Assembly (NCBI RefSeq): GCF_050947335.1
Contig: NC_134984.1
Span: 12,009,926-12,073,925, forward strand
Origin: Megachile rotundata
Lineage: Eukaryota; Arthropoda; Insecta; Hymenoptera; Megachilidae
DNA: 64,000 nt
Direction of reading: 5' to 3'
In this document: positions 11,867 through 25,659 of the stretch, piece after piece
Numbering within the stretch: position 1 is the stretch's first letter
How the letters are laid out: each line of letters begins with the position of its first letter
The notes under the pieces: generated by a model
Seen by the model: only the letters and a program-made list of their open reading frames with translations
Told to the model about the DNA's origin: nothing
Databases searched by the model: none
Translations under genes and position numbers: made by a program

Positions 11867-12180
11867 TATGCTGTATACATTATTGTATATGTTATTACAT
11901 TGCATATGTAATATGTATTACATATAGCGTTGTGGTATGACGTTATAATATAACATATGTAATATGTAATATAATATATATTATATGTAATGCACATGCA
12001 TATGTATCTCTCCTAATATAATGTTATTATATTACATATTACTACACGAATACTTTACATGCATAACGTGTATAAATAACATCTTAAAATTCAAAAATTA
12101 AAAAATCTCAAACAAGATTTGCAGAATCGCACTTCCTATAATAAAAAGCACACCCATCAAGGTTACATCATGCTATTTGA
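11867..12180. repeat. TATGTAATATAAT-rich simple repeat
   Basis: Alternating ATATGTAAT/TATTACAT words give many short palindromes. No gene. Confidence 0.5.
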
Positions 12181-12720
12181 AAAAGAGAAAGAAAAGTCAG
12201 TCCGATACAACGTATCAAATTGACTCTCTATTCATAGCGAACCGCATGCACTCATTATGTTACGTTCATTCGTAACGAGCAGAGAAATTACGAGCGTCTA
12301 TCGAGATGTGAAATAACATTCAACGTGAAAGTTAATGTACTCGTGAAACCCGGCAGAATCGTATTACAGTTTCACCGATCGAACGAAAACCGAGCCGAGC
12401 GTTCTGTACAAAGATAAATCGTTCAACCTCAGGAACCAGGAAGCTGAAATCGGCTTCTAAATACACGGGATTATTGAAAACAACGCGAACTCTTTCTTTA
12501 TTTGTATGTGAAAGTTATCGTCTGCGAGAAGAGTCTCTATCGTTGTTTGATAAAAGAGACAAAAAGATTTGTAGAACTCTCTTCCGGTGAGATAAGAGAA
12601 CCGTGTGGGTCGCGATTAATCATAATTCTGCTACTTGCGCGCTCGAAGCTTGGATGCCTCTGAGCGCGAAAGTTCTGACATCAGGGGAGATTATCGGGCG
12701 ATAGTTTTGGTCTGTTTCAA
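12181..12720. other. complex, GC-richer island
   Basis: No open frame of note, but the sequence is of normal complexity with several CpGs (for example AACCGAGCCGAGCG near 12390). It could be a regulatory region or an untranslated exon. Its right end (about 12613-12690) is partly repeated at 13540-13616. Confidence 0.35.
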
Positions 12721-13460
12721 GTTTTGAGTTGTTATGGTTGTGAATTTTCTTGTTTTCAAGATTGAAAATTTTGATTTTTTTAAATTTGCAAACTTTTGAG
12801 TTTTTAGGTTCAAGAATTGTCAGGTTTCCAAATTTGAAAAATTGCAAATTTTTCAAGCATAGAAATTATTAAGTTAGCAAATTTAAAAAATTGCAAATTT
12901 TTCATTTTCCAAGTATAGAAATTATCAAGTTTCCAAATTTGAGACATCGTAAAATTGCATATTTTCAAATTTATAAGTTTACGAATTTGCATACTTTCAA
13001 ATATTCAAGTTGACGAATTTTCAAGTTTTCATATTTGCCAATTTTCTAGTTACCAATTTATCAAGTTATCCATTCATCAATTTATCAATTCATCAAGTTA
13101 TCAAGTCATCAAGTTATTAATTCATCAAGTTATCAATTTATCAAGTTACCCATTTATCAATTTATCAAGTCATCAAGTTATCAATTTATTAAAGTATCAA
13201 TTCATCAAGTTATCAATATATTAATTTGTCAATTTACCAAGTTATCAATTTATCAAGTTACCCATTTATCAATTTATTAAGTCATCAAGTTATTAATTCA
13301 TCAGGTTATCAATTTATTAAAGTATCAAGTTATCAAGTTGTCAATTCATCAAGTTATCAATTTATCAATTTACCAAGTTATCAATTTATCAAGTTATCAA
13401 TTCACAAAGTTCCAAAATTCTAAGAAAAATTCCAAAAAATTTTCAAAAAATTCTAAATTT
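12721..13460. repeat. ATCAAGTT / CAAATTT simple-repeat array
   Basis: The left part has AAATTTG blocks; 13040-13410 is dominated by ATCAAGTT and TCAATTTATC words. Open frames on both strands (12620-12992, 12955-13423) are low-complexity and not genes. Confidence 0.75.
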
Positions 13461-14059
13461 CCAATTTGTCCAATCTCCTATTATCAAATTCAAAAAGTAC
13501 CAAATTTTGTAATTTAGGGTTTCCTATAAGGGTCACCATAAATTATAATTATACTTTTTGCACGCTCGAATCAGCTTGGAATGTTCCGAACGTGAAAGTT
13601 CTGACATCAGGGGAGAAAAATGAATCGGTTGCTCGTTTTGATTCGAGTTGAACTCTGGAGCACGATCACTTTCGAACGTTGCTGCTGAGATTCACTTTTG
13701 TGAAAAGCATGAAAAATTCGATTGGGAATGTTCGAAGTGAGTTGTTCATTGCCTTGGAATAGGAAGTCATTTACTTGTCGTAAAAATGTGAAGCTGTTGA
13801 ATCATTGCTAATACAATCATCTATCACTGGAGCAGCTACACTTACTCGCGGAAGTATTCGTTTTGAGACAAAATATGGTGTTAGATAATAGATATTTGAT
13901 ATTTGGGAAGTAAGGTGTTCCGTATTGGGAAAGATTCATGAAGCTTTCTTTGTGAATGCAAATTTGTTTAATATGGCAGATCATTGTATGTTCCTGAACC
14001 ATCAAATCCCCAAATCCCAAGTTTTCAGATTCCTAAACTTCGAAGCTTCAAATTTATAA

Positions 14060-14400
14060 ATTTCCATGTTCCTAAATTCTCAAATCCCTAAATTCCAAAA
14101 TGCCCAAATTTCTAGGTCTTTAAACCCTCAAATCTCCAAATTCCAAAATGCCCAAATTTCTAGGTCTTTAAACCCTCAAATCTCCAAATTCCAAAATACC
14201 CAAATTTCAAGGTTTTTAAACCCTCAAATTTCCAAATTCCAAAATACCCAAATTTCAAGGTTTTTAAACTCTCAAATCTCCAAATTCCAAAATACCCAAA
14301 TTTCAAGGTTTTTAAACCCTCAAATTTCCAAATTCCAAAATACCCAAATTTCAAGGTTTTTAAACTCTCAAATCCCAAAATTCTAAAATCTCCAAAACCT
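14060..14400. repeat. 48-bp tandem array, ~6 copies
   Basis: The unit contains AAACCCTCAAATCTCC, AAATTCCAAAATACCC and AAATTTCAAGG and repeats every 48 bp (14114 to 14162 and on). Because 48 is divisible by 3, it keeps frames open on both strands (14066-14386 plus, 14160-14378 minus) without being a gene. Confidence 0.88.
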
Positions 14401-14769
14401 CAAACCCTCCAATCCCCAATTTTCCAAATCTCCAAATCCCTAAATCTCCAAACTCCTGAATCTCTAAATTCAAAATTCCACCCTCTAATTTTACCCTCCA
14501 ACCACCATCCACATCACTATAAACCTAACTCCCACAAAACCCCAAAAAAAGAACACAAAAACCCCCTCATAAATGTCACAAGTCACAAACATCTCAGAAA
14601 CCAGCTATAAAATTAATAAAAATTCAGAAGAAAAGAAACTTACCCTTATAAGACTTCAAATGAAGCAATACAATAATAACCGAAAGCAACACAATAACAT
14701 CAGAACAGAGTATCGTATAAAACTATCGATGACAGATAAAACTACAGATGATGACAGATAAATCATTCA

Positions 14770-15235
14770 GAACCGACATTACCTGGAACGTCGCGCGATG
14801 CAAACGCTGCTGGTGATTCCAGGAGGACAATAAGTCGACATTCGGGTAGCTGGAGCAAATGCTCTTCTTAAACGAGATCGACACAAACCGATCGTAGACA
14901 ATCGAACGAATCCGCGTGTGAACGAACGCAGCCGGTATTCCTCGGGTTTCTCACTGTGAATCATTCGAGTGAACCCACACTTCCGCGGCCACGGTTACAC
15001 TAGACACGCTAATTAAGAAGCTTGCAGCATGTGGCGATGCGAGAACACTCTTTTCCGGAGAAAGAGCCTTGGCTTGACGTCATTCGGTTGGTAAACCAAC
15101 GGAACAGTGTGTTCAACTGTGGCACGCGTTGTGCGAAATGAATCCCGTGGGTCCGAGCCAAACGTGTTTGGGTGGAGACTGACGGATCGGAGACGGGCAT
15201 CACGGTTTCTTCGAACGGTATGATGCATATGGAGA
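14770..15235 (-). promoter_or_regulatory. GC-rich island, candidate 5' exon or promoter
   Basis: About 465 bp of high-complexity, CpG-containing sequence between two tandem arrays. Read on the minus strand it ends in GACGTTCCAG followed by GTAATG, a donor-like site at 14785. It could be an untranslated first exon and promoter of gene A, 6.6 kb further along the same strand. No protein motif was found in its open frames. Confidence 0.3.
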
Positions 15236-17050
15236 AGTGGGATGCGACAGTTTTTTATGTGATAGCGAAAGATGTGAGTCCCGATTGGACGTGAGAAAGT
15301 AGATGCGTATAGAGAAGTAGGATAAGACAATTCTTTATATGATAGCCAAAGATGTAATACTTGAATGAACATTTAAAAGTGGATGCATATAGAGAAGTAC
15401 AATAAGACAATTCTTCATATGATAGCCAAAGATGTAATCCTTGAACGAACATTTGAAAGTGGGTGTATATGTATAGAGAAGTACAATAAGACAATTTTTC
15501 ATGTGGTTGTCAAAGGTGTGTACCTTAAATGAACATAAAAAAGTGGATGTATATAGAGAAGTACAATAGGACAATTTTTCATATGATACCCAAAGATGTA
15601 ATCCTTGAATGAACATTTAAAAGTGGATGCATATAGAGAAGTACAATAAGACAATTTTTCATATGGTAGTCAAAGATGTGTACCTTGAATGAATATGAAA
15701 ATATGGATGCTTATTGAGAAGTAGGATAAGACTCTTTTTCATATGATAGCCAAGGATGTGTACCTTGAATGAACATTTAAAAATGGATGCATATAGAGAA
15801 GTACAATAAGACAATTCTTCATATGATAGTTAAAGATTTAATCCTTGAATGAACATTTAAAAGTGGATGTATATAGAGAAGTACAATAAGACAATTTTTC
15901 ATGTGGTTGTCAAAGGTGTGTACCTTAAATGAACATAAAAAAGTGGATGTATATAGAGAAGTACAATGAAACAATTTTTCATATGATAGCCAAAGATGTG
16001 ATACTTGAATGAACATTTAGAAGTGGATGCATATAGAGAAGTACAATAAGACAATTTTTCATATGGTAGTCAAAGATGTGTACCTTGAATGAATATGAAA
16101 ATATGGATGTTTATAGAGAAGTAGGATAAGACTCTTTTTCATATGATAGTCAAAGATGTGATACTTGAATGAACATTTAAAAGTGGATGCATATAGAGAA
16201 GTACAATAAGACAATTTTTCATATGGTAGTCAAAGATGTGTATCTTGAATGAATATGAAAATATGGATGCTTATAGAGAAGTAGAGTGAGAGTCTTTTTC
16301 ATAAGATTGCCAAAAATATGAACATTGAATGAACGTAAAAAAGTAAATGCATATAAAGAATTGCAATGAGGTAGTTTTTTCATATGATAGCAAAAGATGT
16401 GAGGCTTGAATGGAAATGAAAAAATAGATTCGTATAGAGAAGTAGGATGAGACATTTCTTCGTGAAGTAGCGAAAGGTATGAACCTCGAATGAATGTGAA
16501 CAAGTAGATGCATACAAAAGAGTACAATAAGACAGTTTTTTATTGCACAAAGAATGATGTGAGGCCCGAATGAATGTGAAAGAGTAGATGCTTATAGAGA
16601 AATAGGATGAGACACTTTTTCATGAAGTAGCGAAAGGTATGAACGTCGAATGAATGTGAACAAGTAGATGCATACAAAGAAGTGCAATAAGACAGTTTTT
16701 TACTAGATAAGGAAAAATGTAAGTCCCGAATGAATGTGTAAAAGTAGATGCTTATAGAGAAATAGGATGAGACACTTTTTCATGAAATAGCGAAAGATAT
16801 GAATCTCCGATGAACGTGAAAAAATGGATGTGTATAGAGAAGTAGGATGAGGTTCTTTTTCATGAGGTACCGAAAGATGTGAGGCTCCAGTGAATGTATA
16901 AGAGTAGATGTGTCGGAGAAATGTGATGAGTCAGTTTTTTTATTAGACAGCGAAAGATGTAAGCCTGCAATGAATGTGAAAGAGTAGATGCATACGGAGA
17001 AATTTTCTTATTAGATAGCGAAAGATGTGAGCTTCGAAAGAATTGGAAAA
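15236..17050. repeat. 80-bp tandem array, ~22 copies
   Basis: AGAGAAGTACAATAAGACAA and relatives recur at 15481, 15561, 15641, 15721, 15801, 15881 and 15961 with an 80-bp step. The middle copies are well conserved; those beyond about 16,300 drift. Open frames on the minus strand are artefacts of the repeat. Confidence 0.92.
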
Positions 17051-19780
17051 AGTAGATCTGTGATCACCTGGAATAGTGAGCTACGAGAGCTTGCGTGAAA
17101 CGTGTGTCATTAATGTTCTGCACTCAAAAGGTGACTCACACTCACCTTTCTATTTAATACTACAGTGTGAAGTAAATAATTTTTATCTAAAACTGTAATG
17201 TTATGCATGTGACGTATAAACACAGCAATGTAGACGATAGTAACGATTAATAACTTTAATGGAGTTCAGAAAATTTTTCAACTAGAAAGTTCTTTGTTAC
17301 TTTAAACAAGTAACAGATAGAGGAGTAACGCAACTAGTATAAATACCTGTAATGTAATTAGTGTTATTTTTATTAACTGGTAGAAAGATTTGTAATATTA
17401 CTAATAATATTTTGATGCTAACGTGACTGGTGGAAATACTTGTAATATTACCAGCAATATTTATAACTTTATAACCAGTACAAATATTTATAATATTACC
17501 AATAACTTTTTATAGTAATATAATTAGTACTACTTGCACAATTATTATCAACAGTGTAACTAATAAAATCGCTTCAAATATTATTAATAGTATAAGTATA
17601 AGTAGTAGTAAATGTATAAGTAATAGTATAAGTAATAGTATAAGTATAAGTATAACTAGTAAAAATTGATCACACAAAAATGAATACCAATATATCCAGT
17701 AAATATCTAGTTAATTAAATCTCATAAAAACCAACAAAAAATTATTAATTTAAAAATGAATACTCACTGAATATAACTGTAAAATGTTCTACTCCTCACA
17801 CTTGTGTATTTACAATAAACTTAATTCATCTTCAGACGTTAACTATATATTGTACTACAATTAGATAGGTTATCACACCTGTGTTTTATCAATTTTCAGA
17901 AACAGATAATTATTATCATCCACTTACAAGTAGCGCTTCTTGTTAAATAAATGTTTTCTGTTATTTGTTTTAACGAAGATATTATCATTGTAGGAAGCTA
18001 ATTTAAGATACTACAGATATGTATCTAACTAATATATATCCTAAAATAATAAGAATAATAATATTTAATATATATCTAAAATATGTATCTAATTTCGATT
18101 AATTTGCATATCTCTATATGATCAAATTATTATTTTCTATTGTTGTTTCATATTAAAAATTGTTGCTAGTAATATTATTAATCAATTTATTGTAGTTAAT
18201 ATCAATTTCAAAATAAAATGGTAATATTAATTTTAAAATAAATATATTTGTACACATAATTATTTTGTCATACGTAATTTGAAATCTTCTCGGTATCATT
18301 AATCAGAAACATTTAACAATTCAGTGACACACCATATGTTCTACACATGTGTCACGCATGTGTGTTCTGAATAATCGTGGGAGACCTAAGATACTAATAA
18401 CATGTTTTTAACCAGATTGATATCTTCTTCGACATCGTCCATTAAATCTTACTATTCCACTTATGTTTACTTTGTTCTCTAATCTTGTAAGAATTTTCAT
18501 GATTTTCAATTATTCCGTTAATAATTAAATGATTAAATTATGCTAGGCAATTGAATTTTTAGTTGACATTTTAATAAATATTACAAAATAGAATTTTGTT
18601 GAGAATTTTAAATATTAATTACTAATATTGTTATTAAGAATAATTATAATATTGTAATTGTAATTAATATAACATAATAACTTGTATGTATAAATAAATT
18701 GTAATTAATATAATAACTCAATAATTGTAATAATTATATTCTTAATATTATAATTAATAATAATTACAATTTTATAGTTATAATTATAACACCAATTTTC
18801 AATTCCATTATTAATGTTTAATACATAAATTGTATGTATTAATACAATGACTTTTTATTCGAAGATTAAAGTTCTGTCCTCAATGAAGACTTCTCAGTAA
18901 AAGATTAAAAATCGACATGTATTTTATATCTCCATTGATCAGTCACGTGTAATTGTGAATTATTATGGCTAAAGTAAGCAAATAGATAATACGAGGTTCA
19001 GAACTATAAAATGAAGGTCAAGATAACCAATCACATTCATCATCGAAAATTACTTCTCCATCAAACAATCAAAATCAAAAGCTGTTTTAGAAAGAACACA
19101 TAAATATAAAAAAGAACAATTTATGAACAGAAATTCCAGCGAAACACAGAAGTTAAAAAATGTATACAGAATAAATAATTCATAAACAATTAGTATGTAA
19201 ATAAACGTGAGCTGACCTTCGCGACAAAAGATAAAATTTCGCAACAATGAACTTGGGTTGCTTAAAAGAAAGAATAGATCTCGATCCATTATTCGGGTAA
19301 TAAAATTACATAAAACTGGTACATACACGAATGTAGCATATATACAGTCAAGTTTTACTTCCTGCATTCGCGTGTAAGTTACACAAGTTTTGCACAAGTT
19401 TTGCAGCGGTTCGTTTAAACCGGATTTGCGAGCTATGGTTTAAGCTTGCTAAAAATAATAGCGAATTTCCACTTTGCAATTGCTTGCATAAAACTCGCTC
19501 GTCGAAAGTTATTTTCGTAAAAAGAGAAAGTATTATTTCAGCAATAAACATCGGGTATGTATTATTGTTCCGATTATTGCGGAATATCTTATTTAACATT
19601 GTACTTAGCTTTTGTTCGTGAAATTTCTTTTGTTCGATGCGAAGGTGAAAAGCAAAATGAAAAAGCAGTAAAGTGATATTGACTCTGATATTGTTAGGAA
19701 TAATATTGAATTTTAATATTGTTATTATTCATGTTCATTTTTAGTTATTGTTATTTTTGTAAGTTATCTATATTTTTCAA
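17051..19780. other. AT-rich stretch without a recognised gene
   Basis: Short AT words (AATATTACC, AGTATAAGTA) dominate 17340-17660 and 18540-18800. Around 19040-19600 the base composition is more ordinary and overlapping minus-strand frames of 115 and 83 codons occur, but neither shows a known motif or splice context. Confidence 0.4.
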
Positions 19781-20830
19781 TTTTTATACTTTCAGAGCTC
19801 TATATTTCAGAATTTTTGTATTCTCAAATTTTTATATTTTCAAACTTCTATATATCCACATCTCTATATTTCCTAATTTCTATATTTTCAGAGCTCTATA
19901 ATTCTAAATTTTTACATATTCAAATCTCTATATTTTCCAATTTCTGTATTTTCCAAATTTCTATATTTTCAGAGCTCTATATTAGCAGATTTCTGTATTC
20001 CCAAATTTTGACAATTTTCAAATTTCTATATTTTCAAACTTCTATATATCCAAATCTCTATATTTCCTAATTTCTGTATTTTCCAAATTTCTATATTTTC
20101 AGAGCTCTATAATTCTAAATTTTTACATATTCAAATCTCTATATTTTCCAATTTCTGTATTTTCCAAATTTCTATATTTTCAGAGCTCTATATTAGCAAA
20201 TTTCTGTATTCCCAAATTTTGGCAATTATCAAATTTCTATATTTTCAATCTTCTGTATATTCAAATTTCTATATTTTCAAATTTCTATAGTTTCCAAATT
20301 TCTATATTTATAGATCTCTATAATTCCAAATTTCTACGTATTCAAATCTCTGTATTTTCCAAATTTCTATATTTTCAGAGCTCTATATTAGCAAATTTCT
20401 GTATTCCCAAATTTTTGCAATTTTCAAATTTCTATATTTTCAAACTTCTGTATATCCAAATTTCTATATTTCCCCATTTCTATAGTTTCCAAATTTCTAT
20501 ATTTATAGATCTCTATAATTCCAAATTTCTACATATTCAAATCTCTATTTTTTCCAAATTTCTTAATTATCAGTGCTCTATATTTCCAAATTTCTATATT
20601 TATATAGCTCTACATTTCCAAACTTGTATAAATCCAAATCTCTATCTTCCCTAATTTATATTTTTTTCCAAATTGCTATATTTACAATCAATGCTGTATA
20701 TTTCCAAATTTCTATACATCCAAATCTCTATTTCTGAGTCACTATACTCCCCAATCCCTGAGTTTTCCACCTTCTATAATAATCTAACACTGCTATATTA
20801 CCAAATGTGCATTATACCAAATTTCTATAA
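19781..20830. repeat. ~10-bp repeat with 211-bp higher-order unit
   Basis: Basic words TTTCTATATT and TTTCCAAATT recur about every 10 bp. A longer unit of 211 bp is visible from GAGCTCTATA at 19891 and 20102, and GAGCTCTATATTAGC at 19972 and 20183. Frames that stay open are low-complexity. Confidence 0.85.
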
Positions 20831-20959
20831 AAATTTCTACATTCTCGAATTTCTTGCTCACTCTATTTTTCTCATAAAAGAAAATATGAATATGTGTATA
20901 ATTACAGGTATAAGTATGCATACAAATGTACACATAAAATTGCATATGATTGTATCTCT

Positions 20960-21170
20960 AAAATGAACATTGTGCATTATATACTATTCATTACTACACA
21001 TTATTATACATTACTATACATTACTATACATTACTATACAACCATACATTATATACTATACATATAATTATACACATAAATGTATATATAAATACATCAT
21101 ACAAAATGTTCAGATAATTGTACAATATGCATATAAATATACATATAAATGTACACGTATATTTTTTTGT
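20960..21170. repeat. TTACTATACA / TATACATAT simple repeat
   Basis: TTACTATACA is repeated in tandem at 21000-21040, followed by ATATAAATATACAT words. Confidence 0.7.
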
Positions 21171-23129
21171 AATATTTGTAATATTTTTGTTTAACCTTAC
21201 AAGAATGTTTTCAGTCATAACTTCTCTATAGAGACCAAAGCAAAATTTCAATTTGACCAAAAGATAAGAGAAGTATATAAAGCTAAAGATAATGTTGATT
21301 CTAATACGATACATTATCTATTTCTGTTCTTACCTGTTGAAAGTTTTTTATTTTTATCTTCGGTCGAGCACAAGTACGATACACGAGACACGACGATGAA
21401 CTGTGATGAACGCAAGGAAAATCGTTTTGAATTTATATCCATCATTTGATCAATATATAAGACATGAAAAATGATTGCATTTAATAGGCGTAGTATTTTC
21501 CTTGAATTTGAACCTCATCGAACAATGGAAACTACAGAATCCTTATTGTTGAGAGGAACAATTGAAATTCGTCACGATTTAAGATCTTTGTGGTTGGTTA
21601 TTCCGACTTTTTCTGAATTTTTCGCTTACATTGTTCATATTTTTAACTTTGACTGAGGTTATTCCCTAAATTCTTACGTGTATACGGAATTCCGTTTTGA
21701 GGGAAGTTTTCATCACACCTGTCATTTTCATTCTTTCATATGATATTCTTTTATTCAAAAAATCTTTCAAAATTCTTTAGAAGTTCTTTAAAAAATTAGT
21801 TGGAGTTATTTAGTTCAAAATTATTTTTGCATTTATTCTCAAATTATTTTGTTTAATTATTCGCTCTTAAATTATTTTTAAAATTATTTATTTTAATACT
21901 ATACACCCCTGTTTGAAAATTATTTTACAATACAAATTTTGTTAATTATTTATCCCAAAATTATTTAAAAATTTTCAAACTTTTAGAATTATTTTAGGAT
22001 TGTTCATTTTTCAACTACTTTAAAAATATTTATTTCAATAATACATACTTCTATTTGAAAATTATTTACCTTAAAATTACATTATAATTATTGTACAATT
22101 ATTCATTTTTAAATTGTTAGAATCATCTACCTTAAAATTATTTTTGAATTATCTGTCTTAAAATTATTCCAATGTTATTTATTTTTAATTCATTTTAGAG
22201 TCATTTGTCTTAAAATAGTTCTATTTTAGTTATTTTAAAATTATTTACATAATTATACTTGCATTATTATACATAATTATACATAATTTTAATATTATGT
22301 CGGCTAAAATTATTTTACAGCTATTAAGATTGTAATAATCCTGTCTCTGTAACATATTATGGTACTTTCTTATTCACAAGTATACCTCTAATAATTCAAT
22401 AATATTTATTTCATATTTTGATATCTAAAATTGTGATTACATTACATCGTCTTCGTTTTCACCTTCCTTATTGCAATTATTTCCTTTTTCGAATGATATA
22501 TCAGATTTTAATATTCAATATCGAAAGTTAATAAAGCAGTCAAAACATGTTTATGTACTTATGAAATGTTTGCCAGCTATGAATATCGGCAATCGAATAA
22601 TTATACAACCCGTTATATTATTTATGATAGTCTGTAGCGTTTCTTTTTTTTAATTTAATTGAAATTTCGCCCCAAATTCCGTAGCGTTAAATAACTTTTA
22701 TCTCCGACATCGCTTTCTCCAGTCTGCTATTAAAACATAGTTAAACATCATGCAAGCATAACAAATTTTAGCGATGGTTTAATCGTTACATCATTCCCAT
22801 TTATCCAAGATTTTGTTAATAAGAAAATGAATTACCGACAATTGTTTTGTGTTTTTTCGTCGATTATATACTTTGTCAACGTATAAAGGAATTTTATGTA
22901 GCGTCTTTGGAACTTTTACTTTGAGTTTCGCTTACGTAAATTCTAGTGAATTGTATCCTCAAAGTCGGCTTACTTCGCCAATTAACTAATCATTGAAGCT
23001 CACTTTCATCAATTATCGTGGAACTTCCTTGCTTCATATATTAACTTTCTTCGTTTGTGTGATATACTAAATTATACTGCGAGTAGTGAACAGCTGATTG
23101 GTGTGTGTATATTGGTTAAGTGATGGAAA
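21171..23129. other. AT-rich stretch without a gene
   Basis: 21780-22330 consists of degenerate AAATTATTTT blocks. Nothing else was recognised on either strand. Confidence 0.4.
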
Positions 23130-24450
23130 GTTAGATTTGAAGATATGATATGTATAACACATGTCATGTATGTTATATTTTATTGTGGATGTGTTATATA
23201 TTATTTAAAGATATTACACATTTAAGGTATGGTATATCATATCACACATATGTGTCATATATCATTTAGGACATATGATAATATATGATATATACATCGC
23301 ATGTCATTGAAGGATATGACATATGATACATATGATAGACATCATTCAAAAATATATTACAATATACCATATATGTCACATATCATTTAAGGGTATAACA
23401 TATTACACATATGGGTCATATATCATTTAAGACATATAATAATATATCATATATACATCACATATCACTGAAAGATATGACATATGATACATATGATAGA
23501 CATCATTCAAAAATATATTATAATATACCATATATGTCACATATCATTTAAGGATATAACATATTACACATATGGGTCATATATCATTTAAGACATATAA
23601 TAATATATCATATATACATCACATATCATTGAAAAATATGACACATGACACATACGATAAGTATCATTCAAAAATATATCACAACATACCATATATGTCA
23701 CATATCATTTAAGGATATAACATATTACAGATATGGGTCATATATCATTTAAGACGTATAATAATATATCATATATACATCACATATCATTGAAAAATAT
23801 GACACATGACACATACGATAAATATCATTCAAAAATATATCACAATATACCATATATGTCACATATCATTTAAGGACATAATGCAACATATCACACATAT
23901 CACACATATGTGTCATATATCATTTAAAACATATGATAACATATGACACATATGATAAACATCATTAAAAAATTTGTTACAATATACCATATACATCACA
24001 TATCATTTAAAAATATAATACAGCATATCACATATGCCACTTATCATTTAGAACGCATTACAATCTATCACATATATGTCACATAATCTGAAGATATGTT
24101 ACAGCATGTGACATTATTACATGCACATATATTTCACTTATCGTCTGAAGATATATTACATGTCACATTCCTCATATCGGTTAATATATTGCAATATGTC
24201 ACACATATGTGATATCTTTTAATGATAAATTCTAGCATATCACACACGTGCCAATTATCCTTTCAAGATATATATACATGTTGCATATCATTTGAATGTA
24301 TATTATGACATACTACATATGTGTAATACAACATATCATTTATACACAATGATATTATATATCACATAATATGAATATATGTAATACATGTGTATCACAT
24401 AATATGAATATATGTAATGCATGTATATCACATAATGTGAGTATAGTTTC
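23130..24450. repeat. 161-bp tandem array of short palindromes
   Basis: Units containing ATATCATTTAAGACATATAA recur with a 161-bp step (GACATATAAT at 23431 and 23592, GACGTATAAT at 23753). It is rich in self-complementary words such as CATATATG and ACATATGT, so single strands could fold. Confidence 0.88.
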
Positions 24451-24705
24451 TCCAATTAAATTGACACAAATCTCCCTGCAGTTTTTCTCCCAACAAAAAC
24501 GACCTCAGAAATATTAATCGAATTAAAATTCTTCACTTACTGTTTCAATAAATATTTCATGCTCTTAACAGTTCAAAAATATTTTATACTTCTTTCTCAT
24601 CGTTCCTTCAGAAAATATCTTCAACACAATTCTCCTTTCCTTTATATTCAATTCGAAACATTTTGAAGCACAGTTCTACCAAACCAACCACTCAACACAA
24701 CTCAC

Positions 24706-24736
24706 CTTCGCAAACTAGAACCATTACTTTCCCCAT
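24706..24736 (-). other. possible minus-strand first exon (MGKVMVLVCE)
   Basis: ATG at 24736 in a CACCACC context opens a 31-nt frame encoding MGKVMVLVCE, ending in AAG before GTGAGT (phase 1). No matching downstream exon was identified and it does not join gene A in frame through the acceptor I saw, so this is only a candidate. Confidence 0.18.
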
Positions 24737-24765
24737 GGTGGTGGAGCATTTTAATTCACCGCGGT

Positions 24766-24780
24766 GGTCACGTGTTGACC
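24766..24780. promoter_or_regulatory. GGTCA/TGACC inverted repeat with CACGTG
   Basis: The 15-bp near-palindrome GGTCACGTGTTGACC has two nuclear-receptor-type half sites in inverted orientation and overlaps an E-box (CACGTG). It lies 30 bp upstream, on the minus strand, of the candidate exon at 24706-24736. Confidence 0.3.
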
Positions 24781-25652
24781 GTCATAATACAAAACTGGTC
24801 AGACATCGATAGTTTATCATTTCTACACCATATAAAGCAATCAAGTAATACCATATATCTACTATTTTCTACTTCATAAAAATAAGTAGCTCGCTATTGT
24901 GGAACTTTCTCGTTGACTCATTGTTTACTCAAAGACCCGAGCGAATCGATTAGATAAATGCATCTTCAGAATCTAATGAATCTTCAGAATTGTAGGGACA
25001 CTTTCCCTGTTGCAGATTGGCAAGTTCTCCCTTTTTGAGATACGGTTACCTCACGTAATTAAAACCACATTATACAACACACTGCATAATGTACTTCTAT
25101 AATGTACAAGGTATCGATCATAATCTCCTAATCATCGCTGACCATCTATGATACTCAAACGTGAAATAGTTCCACAAAATTTCGCAAACCGATATAACTG
25201 ATAGTTGCTACTTGCCTTGAATTATCATTTAATCCAATTCGCTGTCAAATTAATGCAACTCTATCGCAACCACTTAAAGCCTTTGTGAAAATGGAGCTGT
25301 GAAATAAGCTATGTCTGACGAATTCCAAAGTCAACTTTTCATGAGAAAGCGTAAAATTGAAAGCTATTAAAGAAAATCAGCTCATGAATAAACAAGTCGG
25401 GTTATAACAAGTTAAGACATTAAGTCCTAACAAAAACAGTGCATAATTTTCTAAAAAATGACAAGGTAAACTAAAGATACATAACTTATTTTAATAAGGT
25501 CTTGTATTAAAGAGTTTGGAACCAGAAATCATAAGGTTGAGACAGCTAACTTTTCTTGAATGAGATGTATGGATGTTACAGATGGTTTATGGTAGTTTAT
25601 AAAATAAAATTTATTAAGACATGGAATATTTGAGTTGTATCTCGGTTCTTAC

Positions 25653-25659
25653 CTGCCAT
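25653..25659 (-). other. possible minus-strand start codon next to a donor
   Basis: On the minus strand, TACCATGGCAG is followed by GTAAGA: an ATG in good context with a donor 7 nt later, downstream of about 200 bp of GC-richer sequence. A short first coding exon is conceivable; no partner exon was found. Confidence 0.15.

Noticed and set aside
14066..14386. Frames on both strands over 14.1-14.4 kb
   Set aside because: Caused by the 48-bp tandem unit, a multiple of three.
19050..19599. Overlapping 115- and 83-codon minus-strand frames
   Set aside because: Ordinary composition but no recognisable domain, no splice support and no context; left as unassigned.
23130..24450. Palindrome-rich array as an origin or CRISPR-like locus
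   Set aside because: The 161-bp units are ordinary tandem repeats without unique spacers, and the host is a eukaryote.
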